Assembly (NCBI GenBank): GCA_003446975.1
Contig: DMAP01000262.1
Location: 1 to 5,697, forward strand
Source: Clostridiales bacterium
Lineage (GTDB): Bacteria > Bacillota > Clostridia > Tissierellales > Dethiosulfatibacteraceae
Direction: 5' to 3'
DNA: 5,697 bases
The translations under genes and the position numbers were made by a program. The notes under the pieces are model-generated. The model worked only from the letters and a program-made list of their open reading frames with translations, did no database searches and was not told where the DNA came from. Shown in pieces: positions 1 through 4,524 of this stretch; positions within the stretch are counted from its first letter, which is position 1; every line of letters begins with the position of its first letter.

Positions 1-308
1 CTACCAATGGATGTTGCGCCGATCAGGACGATTTCCGGATCATATTCTTTTAAAACCAATGACATAGCTTTCGTATAAGGTTCTGTAACGTACTCTTCCA
101 ATATTGGATCATCTATGTATATTACTTCATCAGCACCTACTGAAATCAATGATTGGGCCTTATCCTTTATTTTGCTGCCCAGCAACACTGCAACTACTTT
201 TTGTTCCAAGTCCTTGGCAAGCTTAGTCGCTTCTCCGATCAACTCAATGCCTACCTTAGAAATGATACCGTCTCTTTGCTCAACTATAACAAAAAGATCT
301 TTACTCAT
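1..308 (-). CDS. etfA: Electron transfer flavoprotein subunit alpha, N-terminal part (cut by left edge)
   Basis: Seen: starting at the ATG at 308-306, 102 complete codons read to the left edge without a stop. The protein begins MSKDLFVIVEQRDG, continues with VGIELIGEA and VAVLLGSK, and reaches LIGATSIG just before the edge. This is the N-terminal alpha/beta domain typical of EtfA. There is no N-terminal ferredoxin-like extension, which some clostridial EtfA proteins carry. The start is supported by GGGAG (319-323 on the minus strand) 10 nt upstream. Known: EtfA pairs with EtfB in the cytoplasm, and its missing C-terminal domain would bind the alpha-FAD that passes electrons to the dehydrogenase. 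Context: it begins 19 bp after etfB, third in the operon bcd-etfB-etfA, so it should be co-transcribed and stoichiometric with EtfB. Whether the gene is intact beyond the edge cannot be seen. Confidence 0.93.
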   Translation of the reverse strand, partial: MSKDLFVIVEQRDGIISKVGIELIGEATKLAKDLEQKVVAVLLGSKIKDKAQSLISVGADEVIYIDDPILEEYVTEPYTKAMSLVLKEYDPEIVLIGATSIG

Positions 309-327
309 TTTATACGCTCTCCCTTAT

Positions 328-1116
328 CTATATTATGTTTCTTTCTATTAGCTTGTCCATTATTATCTGAACCGCTTCGTCAGGACTGCTTTCCGCATAA
401 AGTGTCCCTTTTCCTTTTGCCTGCTTCACAAAGGATTTATATACATTTGTAGGAGATCCTTTTAATCCAATGTGTTCAATGCTTAAAAGATCTTTCAAAT
501 CTTCATAGCTTAATACTTGGATATCTTTTTCATAGGCTTCAACTATCCCTCTGACACTCATATATCTTGGTTCGGCAAGCTCAGTAAGAGCGGTTAGCAA
601 GCATGGTGTGTTGACTTCAATGATATGGTATCTGTCTTCGAACTGTCTTCTGGCTATGACTTTTCCATTCTCAATCTCAACGTTTTCGACATAAGATACT
701 TGAGGTATTTTCAAGTTTTCGGCGATTTGTGGACCTACTTGAGCAGTATCTCCATCGATTGCTTGACGTCCGGTTATGATTAGGTCATAATCCATTTTCT
801 TTAAAGCTGCTGCGATTATTTTGGCTGTCGCCCAAGTATCTGAGCCTCCAAATTCCTTTCCGGATATCAATATCGCTTCATCACAGCCCATGGCTAAAGC
901 TTCTCTCAAAGCCACATCTGCCTGTGGCGGTCCCATACATAGTACGGTTACTTTCCCACCGTTTTTTTCTCTTAGCGTTAATGCTGCTTCTATTCCTGAT
1001 TTATCATCATGATTGATTATACTTGGAACGCCTTCTCGAATTAATGTATTGGTTACTGGATCAAGTTTAACCTCGTTTGTGTCCGGCACTTGTTTAATAC
1101 ATACAACAATATTCAT
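328..1116 (-). CDS. etfB: Electron transfer flavoprotein subunit beta
   Basis: Seen: 262 residues, the usual EtfB length, starting MNIVVCIKQVPDT. Residues 116-130 contain the nucleotide-binding stretch GRQAIDGDTAQVGPQ. The EtfB family signature lies at about 154-191, ending in PCLLTALTELAEPRYMSVRG. Known: EtfB with EtfA forms a soluble heterodimeric flavoprotein. In anaerobes with Bcd/EtfAB, EtfB holds the flavin that accepts NADH electrons and splits them between the dehydrogenase and ferredoxin or flavodoxin. Inference: the strong GDTAQVGP motif and the bcd neighbour fit the bifurcating class, but this is not proof, because AMP-binding and bifurcating forms need alignment to separate. Start: AAGGAG (1125-1130 on the minus strand) sits 8 nt before the ATG. 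The gene begins 23 bp after the bcd stop and ends with TAG 19 bp before etfA. Confidence 0.96.
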   Translation of the reverse strand: MNIVVCIKQVPDTNEVKLDPVTNTLIREGVPSIINHDDKSGIEAALTLREKNGGKVTVLCMGPPQADVALREALAMGCDEAILISGKEFGGSDTWATAKIIAAALKKMDYDLIITGRQAIDGDTAQVGPQIAENLKIPQVSYVENVEIENGKVIARRQFEDRYHIIEVNTPCLLTALTELAEPRYMSVRGIVEAYEKDIQVLSYEDLKDLLSIEHIGLKGSPTNVYKSFVKQAKGKGTLYAESSPDEAVQIIMDKLIERNII

Positions 1117-1139
1117 TATCTCTTCTCCTTTAACTCGAT

Positions 1140-2282
1140 TTAATTGATTTGCATAGAACCCGAAATAACCATTTTCATAGCTTCCGATGTTCCTTCATAT
1201 ATCTCAGTTATCTTAGCATCTCTCATCATTCGCTCTACAGGGTATTCTCTTGAGTAACCGTATCCGCCCATTAGTTGGACGCAAGCTCTTGTGACGTCAT
1301 TTGACATTTCAGATGCGAACAGTTTTGCCATTGCTGCCATAGGACCAAAATTCTCCTTGTTATCCTTGGCAACTGCAGCTCTCCACGTCATTAATCTTGC
1401 TGCGTCAACTACTGTTTGGAGTTCAGCTATTTTGAATTGAGTGTTCTGGAATTGAGAAATTCTCTTGCCAAATTGCTTTCTTTCCTTGATGTATTTGATG
1501 GTTTCGTTGATAGCTCCTTGAGCGATTCCAACAGCTTGAGCAGCGATACCGATCCTGCCGGCGTCGAGCGCTTTCATGGCAATCTTGAAGCCGTCGCCTT
1601 CTTTTCCAATACGATTTTCAACCGGTATTCTCACATCCACATAAGCAACTTCACAGTTGGATGCAGCTCTAATGCCCATTCTGTGGATATTTTTACCGAC
1701 AACAAGTCCTTCTGTGTCTTTATCTATTACAAAAGCGGATATGCCCTTTGTTCCTTTTGACTTGTCGGTCATGGCAAAAACTATGAAAGTATCTGCTATC
1801 CCGGCGTTGGTGGTGAATATCTTTGATCCATTGATAATGTATTCATCCCCTTGAAGCACTGCCTTTGTTTGTTGTCCTGAGGCATCTGTTCCGGCATTGG
1901 GTTCTGTTAATCCAAAACATCCAACCTTTGATCCATCAACCATTGGTCTTAGCCATTTTTCCTTTTGGTCTTCAGTGCCAAAATCATTAATGCATGAACA
2001 AGCCAGGGAAGTATGAACGGAAATGGTAATGCCTGTACTGGCATCAACCTTAGATATTTCTTCCATACATAATGCATAACCAAGGTAATTGCTGCCTGCA
2101 CCGCCGTATTTTCTGGAATATGGTATCCCCATAAGGCCATATCGCTGCAGTTTTTTTACGAGATCCAAGTTAAATACCTCGGTTTCGTCCATCTCTTCTG
2201 CAATCGGTCTAATTTCATTTTCTGCAAATCTGGTGTAGAGTTCTTTTTGTAATAACTGTTCTTTGTTTAATTTAAAATCCAC
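1140..2282 (-). CDS. bcd: Short-chain acyl-CoA dehydrogenase, butyryl-CoA dehydrogenase type
   Basis: Seen: 380 residues, full length for the family. Acyl-CoA dehydrogenase signature 1 is GLTEPNAGTD at 124-133, and signature 2 is QLMGGYGYSREYPVERMMRD at 336-355. It is followed by IYEGTSE, in which Glu363 matches the catalytic base of bacterial butyryl-CoA dehydrogenases. Known: these FAD enzymes are cytoplasmic homotetramers. With EtfAB in anaerobes they run in the reducing direction, crotonyl-CoA to butyryl-CoA. Substrate is not certain: acryloyl-CoA and caffeyl-CoA reductases are close homologues also linked to EtfAB, and no crt, hbd or thl gene is visible here to fix the pathway. The start is GTG, chosen because a near-perfect AGGAGG (2292-2297 on the minus strand) lies 9 nt upstream and the protein begins MDFKLNKEQ like known Bcd. 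It is the first gene of the operon with etfB and etfA. All key residues are present. Confidence 0.93.
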   Translation of the reverse strand: MDFKLNKEQLLQKELYTRFAENEIRPIAEEMDETEVFNLDLVKKLQRYGLMGIPYSRKYGGAGSNYLGYALCMEEISKVDASTGITISVHTSLACSCINDFGTEDQKEKWLRPMVDGSKVGCFGLTEPNAGTDASGQQTKAVLQGDEYIINGSKIFTTNAGIADTFIVFAMTDKSKGTKGISAFVIDKDTEGLVVGKNIHRMGIRAASNCEVAYVDVRIPVENRIGKEGDGFKIAMKALDAGRIGIAAQAVGIAQGAINETIKYIKERKQFGKRISQFQNTQFKIAELQTVVDAARLMTWRAAVAKDNKENFGPMAAMAKLFASEMSNDVTRACVQLMGGYGYSREYPVERMMRDAKITEIYEGTSEAMKMVISGSMQIN

Positions 2283-2291
2283 CTTTTGTTT

Positions 2292-2297
2292 CCTCCT
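2292..2297 (-). promoter_or_regulatory. Ribosome binding site deciding the GTG start of bcd
   Basis: The minus strand reads AGGAGG followed by nine bases and then GTG. This consensus Shine-Dalgarno sequence at normal spacing supports GTG rather than a downstream ATG as the initiation codon. Confidence 0.85.
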
Positions 2298-2307
2298 ATA
2301 GATAAGT

Positions 2308-2331
2308 TTGTTAATTAATTATTTAACACAA
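2308..2331. promoter_or_regulatory. A/T-rich inverted repeat in the bcd leader, candidate Rex-type operator
   Basis: Seen: TGTTAA at 2309-2314 and TTAACA at 2323-2328 form perfect 6-bp arms around an 8-bp spacer. Flanking bases add a partial match, giving TTGTTAA on the left and TTAACACAA on the right. Known: the redox repressor Rex binds TTGTTAA-N4-TTAACAA and commonly controls bcd-etf and other NADH-consuming operons in Clostridia. The mismatch is the spacer: 8 bp separate the half-sites here rather than 4. With the canonical 4-bp spacing from the left half-site, the right half matches only 4 of 7 bases. It lies 26-49 bp before the GTG, where a bound repressor could block transcription. It could also be chance in an A/T-rich leader. 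Confidence 0.3.
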
Positions 2332-2365
2332 GGGTACATTAAACCACGTCTTATGACAAGTACGC

Positions 2366-2375
2366 ACTTTAAAGT
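2366..2375. repeat. 10-bp perfect palindrome ACTTTAAAGT in the divergent intergenic region
   Basis: ACTTTAAAGT equals its own reverse complement. GTAC tetramers lie at 2360-2363 and 2374-2377, the second overlapping the palindrome, but they do not extend the symmetry. It lies between the two divergent transcription units and could be a regulator site. Palindromes of this size also arise by chance in A/T-rich DNA, so no function is assigned. Confidence 0.25.
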
Positions 2376-2428
2376 ACTGTAGTATCTAAATATATACTGA
2401 AAATCGCATCTCATGTTTTTTGTGTGGA

Positions 2429-2451
2429 TTGATTTGTTTACAATCAACAAA
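2429..2451. repeat. Two nested inverted repeats over the rfbB -35 region (candidate operator)
   Basis: TTGATT (2429-2434) pairs with AATCAA (2442-2447), and TTTGTT (2433-2438) pairs with AACAAA (2446-2451). Each has a 7-bp spacer, and the two overlap out of register by four bases. Seven-base spacers with 6-bp arms put the arm centres 13 bp apart, a little over one helical turn, so a dimeric regulator could bind either one. The protein is unknown. Confidence 0.35.
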
Positions 2452-2463
2452 ATTTGATATAAA
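2434..2463 (+). promoter_or_regulatory. Putative sigma-A-type promoter for rfbB and the downstream genes
   Basis: Seen: a -10-like TATAAA at 2458-2463 is preceded by TGA, giving an extended -10 form (TGnTATAAA). A -35 can be read as TTGTTT at 2434-2439 with an 18-bp spacer, or TTTACA at 2437-2442 with a 15-bp spacer. The -10 ends 53 bp before the rfbB ATG. The region is A/T-rich and no other candidate on this strand is better. The -35 lies inside nested inverted repeats (2429-2451), so regulation by a DNA-binding protein is plausible. No equally clear promoter was found for bcd on the other strand. Confidence 0.45.
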
Positions 2464-2505
2464 GTAATATGTGAAGAAATAGATTAATGGCACACGTAAT
2501 CAATT

Positions 2506-2510
2506 AGGAG
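2506..2510 (+). promoter_or_regulatory. Ribosome binding site of rfbB
   Basis: AGGAG lies six bases before the ATG at 2517. This fixes the start, which is directly followed by the Rossmann-fold beta strand RTILVTGGAGFIG. Confidence 0.8.
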
Positions 2511-2516
2511 TCTGAT

Positions 2517-3518
2517 ATGCGAACAATTCTAGTCACCGGCGGCGCCGGATTCATAGGCAGCAACTTTATTAAAATGATGGTAAATAAATATCCTCATTAT
2601 CAAATCATCAATTTGGATGCTCTGACCTATGCGGGTAATCTGGAGAATCTTTCTAGCGTGGCAACAGCTCCCAATTATCAATTTGTGAAGGCGGATATCA
2701 GAGACCGTCAGGCCGTTGAACAAGTTTTCGACACGTATGGCATAGATACTGTTGTGAATTTTGCGGCTCAGACCCATGTGGATAGAAGCATTGATGCGTC
2801 GGAGGTGTTCTTGACGACAAATGTTGTAGGGACACAAATCCTGTTGGATGCAGCCAAGAGATTCTGGAAGGTCAATCCTGATGACAATTACTGCAGAGAA
2901 TACAAGCCTGGAGTGAAATTCCTGCAAATCTCTACCGATGAGGTTTATGGCTCGTTGGGAGAAACAGGACTCTTTGTTGAGACCATGCCCCTGATGCCAA
3001 ACAGCCCATATGCCGCATCAAAGGCCGGTGGGGATATGATTGTAAGGGCCTATCATCAGACATATGGACTGCCTGTCAATGTCACAAGATGCAGCAACAA
3101 TTATGGACCCAATCAGCATCCGGAAAAACTGATTCCGCTCATGATTCAAAATTGTCTGGCCGGCAAACCGTTGCCTGTCTACGGCGATGGGTTGAATGTG
3201 AGGGATTGGCTTTATGTCGATGACCACTGCTCAGCCATCGATAGGGTACTGCACAAAGGCAGATCTGGAGAGGTCTACAATATCGGCGGCAACAACGAAA
3301 AAACCAATATCGAAATAGTTAGGCTGATTATCAACATCCTCGGTAAATCGGAAGAGCTTATCCAATTCGTCAAGGATCGCCCCGGTCATGACAGACGGTA
3401 TGCTATCGACAATACCAAGATAACCACTGAGCTGGGATGGAAGCCTGTCCATACATTTGAGCAAGGAATCAGAGAAACAATCCAAAAAACAAAAGGGACG
3501 GTTCCTTTTGTTTTTTGA
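2517..3518 (+). CDS. rfbB: dTDP-glucose 4,6-dehydratase, C-terminal tail replaced by a palindrome
   Basis: Seen: 333 residues of the extended short-chain dehydrogenase/reductase fold. The NAD-binding motif TGGAGFIG is at 7-14. NFAAQTHVDRSI starts at 81, the catalytic STDEVYG (Thr140, Asp141, Glu142) at 139-145, and the Tyr165/Lys169 pair sits in SPYAASK. VYGDGLNVRDWLYVDDH is at 221-237 and RPGHDRRYAID at 288-298. Known: RfbB/RmlB converts dTDP-glucose to dTDP-4-keto-6-deoxyglucose in the cytoplasm, the branch point to rhamnose and many deoxy or amino sugars of surface glycans. Odd: family similarity ends near GIRETIQ. Q323 onward is encoded by a palindrome (3483-3517), giving the tail KTKGTVPFVF and a stop, where RmlB proteins normally go on for some 15-25 residues beginning like EWY. 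The active site is intact, so the enzyme may still work. No rfbA, rfbC or rfbD lies beside it in view. GC looks higher here than in the next two genes. Confidence 0.95.
   Translation: MRTILVTGGAGFIGSNFIKMMVNKYPHYQIINLDALTYAGNLENLSSVATAPNYQFVKADIRDRQAVEQVFDTYGIDTVVNFAAQTHVDRSIDASEVFLTTNVVGTQILLDAAKRFWKVNPDDNYCREYKPGVKFLQISTDEVYGSLGETGLFVETMPLMPNSPYAASKAGGDMIVRAYHQTYGLPVNVTRCSNNYGPNQHPEKLIPLMIQNCLAGKPLPVYGDGLNVRDWLYVDDHCSAIDRVLHKGRSGEVYNIGGNNEKTNIEIVRLIINILGKSEELIQFVKDRPGHDRRYAIDNTKITTELGWKPVHTFEQGIRETIQKTKGTVPFVF
3483..3517. repeat. 14-bp perfect palindrome at the rfbB 3' end, REP-like or terminator-like
   Basis: Seen: the left arm CAAAAAACAAAAGG (3483-3496), loop GACGGTT (3497-3503) and right arm CCTTTTGTTTTTTG (3504-3517) pair without a mismatch. 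The rfbB stop codon overlaps the right end. The T-rich right arm could make it act as a weak intrinsic terminator, although the stem is mostly A/T and the T-run lies inside the stem rather than after it. Inference: the core GGGACGGTTCC flanked by A-rich and T-rich arms resembles repeated palindromes I recall from clostridial and other genomes, which often end genes with an odd tail. This would suggest a mobile or repetitive element inserted into rfbB. If it terminates, it would reduce transcription of the downstream genes. Confidence 0.75.
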
Positions 3519-3534
3519 AGCATTTACGTTAAAT

Positions 3535-3539
3535 GAGGA
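3535..3539 (+). promoter_or_regulatory. Ribosome binding site supporting the ATG at 3544
   Basis: GAGGA lies four bases before the ATG at 3544. It is only moderate and closely spaced, but better than anything before the in-frame ATG at 3457, which lies inside rfbB. Confidence 0.5.
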
Positions 3540-3543
3540 TAGT

Positions 3544-4515
3544 ATGAGAGTTGATGCAATACTTAGCAACCTGAATTTAGACGCAAACATATATGAGCTT
3601 GAAAGCAACTATCAGGGCAATACACTTCACGTGATGAGAGAAGATGCGTTAGCCTATTCATTTGGTGGCAATAAAGTCAGAATAGCGATTGAGTTGTTTG
3701 AAGACTTGAAACGCAAGAATTGTGACTGCATCATAAGTTATGGTGGAAGAGGCTCAAACTTGAATCGGGTCATAGCCAATATGGCATTCAATCAGAGAAT
3801 ACCTTGCTATGTTATCGTTTCTGAAACTGAAGGAGATCAATTCTTTGAATCAATCAACGACAAAATGGTGAGATTGTCACATGCAAAGGTGATCAATTGC
3901 AAAAAGAAAGATGTTTTAAAGACAGTTGTCCAGGTTTTTGAAATGTGCAATCAAAAAGGTTTGAGATATTATTACATCTATGGCAATGCAGAGGGTGTGG
4001 GAAATGAATCAGTGCACGTTGCTGCTTACCACAAAGTATATAAGCAGATATTGGCATATGAAGCCAACAATAACATTCGATTTGACTACATTTTTCTTGC
4101 TTCTGGAACAGGAATGACCCAGGCGGGTCTCGTTAGCGGAATGATTGATGCGGCTGATGAGAAAACAATAGTTGGCATATCAGTATCTAAATCTAAAATG
4201 GCTGGGGAAATGTCAATTACTAGGGGAGTCGAGCAGTTTTTTCCAGATAAGAGGATTAATTTTTCTGATATGATACACTTTGAGGATCGCTATAATTGTG
4301 GTGGATATGGATGTTACAATGATGAAATTAATCGCACCATCATTGATATCTTAGTCAGATATGGGATTCCACTGGACAGAACATATACTGGAAAGGCTTT
4401 TTGGGGAATGAATGCATATTTAGAGAATAAGAGTATTGCCGGTAAGCATATTCTTTTCATACATACTGGCGGGACACCCTTGTTTTTTGATGATTTTTAT
4501 GGTTGTGTGAGGTGA
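3544..4515 (+). CDS. PLP-dependent enzyme, ACC deaminase/D-cysteine desulfhydrase family
   Basis: Seen: 323 residues with fold-type II PLP motifs in order. MREDALAYSFGGNK at 31-44 has Lys44 as the expected Schiff-base lysine. GGRGSNLNR at 67-75 is the substrate-carboxylate region. SGTGMTQAGL at 187-196 is the phosphate loop, YTGKAFWGM at 281-289 holds the catalytic-tyrosine position, and HTGGTPLF is at 307-314. Known: relatives cleave ACC, D-cysteine or L-cysteate to a keto acid and ammonia. As I recall, ACC deaminase has Glu after the tyrosine and Leu in the last motif; both are Thr here (282 and 308), favouring the desulfhydrase-like side. Odd: the usual QSN is GSN (Gly70). The frame is open back to an ATG at 3457 inside rfbB, but ATG 3544 gives the normal domain start and has a GAGGA site. 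The next gene starts 9 bp after its stop. Substrate unknown; the context suggests biosynthesis rather than catabolism. Confidence 0.88.
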   Translation: MRVDAILSNLNLDANIYELESNYQGNTLHVMREDALAYSFGGNKVRIAIELFEDLKRKNCDCIISYGGRGSNLNRVIANMAFNQRIPCYVIVSETEGDQFFESINDKMVRLSHAKVINCKKKDVLKTVVQVFEMCNQKGLRYYYIYGNAEGVGNESVHVAAYHKVYKQILAYEANNNIRFDYIFLASGTGMTQAGLVSGMIDAADEKTIVGISVSKSKMAGEMSITRGVEQFFPDKRINFSDMIHFEDRYNCGGYGCYNDEINRTIIDILVRYGIPLDRTYTGKAFWGMNAYLENKSIAGKHILFIHTGGTPLFFDDFYGCVR

Positions 4516-4524
4516 GGTAATGAG

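Larger units (their letters stand above)
2283..2516. other. Divergent intergenic region between the bcd operon and the rfbB cluster
   Basis: This A/T-rich 234-bp stretch separates two transcription units reading outward. It holds the bcd leader with the Rex-like repeat, the ACTTTAAAGT palindrome, and the rfbB promoter with nested repeats. For bcd, only a TTGTCA (2352-2357 on the minus strand) resembles a -35, and its best-spaced -10 (TACCCT) is poor, so its promoter is unresolved. No small gene, tRNA or riboswitch was recognised here. Confidence 0.7.

Noticed and set aside
115..452. Two overlapping plus-strand open frames (115-351 and 153-452)
   Set aside because: They lie antisense to etfA and etfB, which have clear family motifs. 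The frames have no ribosome binding site or recognisable domain.
1416..1854. Plus-strand open frames opposite bcd
   Set aside because: These are antisense shadows of a full-length acyl-CoA dehydrogenase with both signatures intact.
3457..3543. An upstream ATG at 3457 as the start of the PLP enzyme
   Set aside because: It would lie inside rfbB and translate the palindrome as part of the protein. The family domain begins after 3544, which has its own GAGGA site.
3231..3608. Minus-strand 125-residue open frame spanning the rfbB end and the next gene start
   Set aside because: It runs opposite two motif-rich genes and through the palindrome, with no family resemblance.
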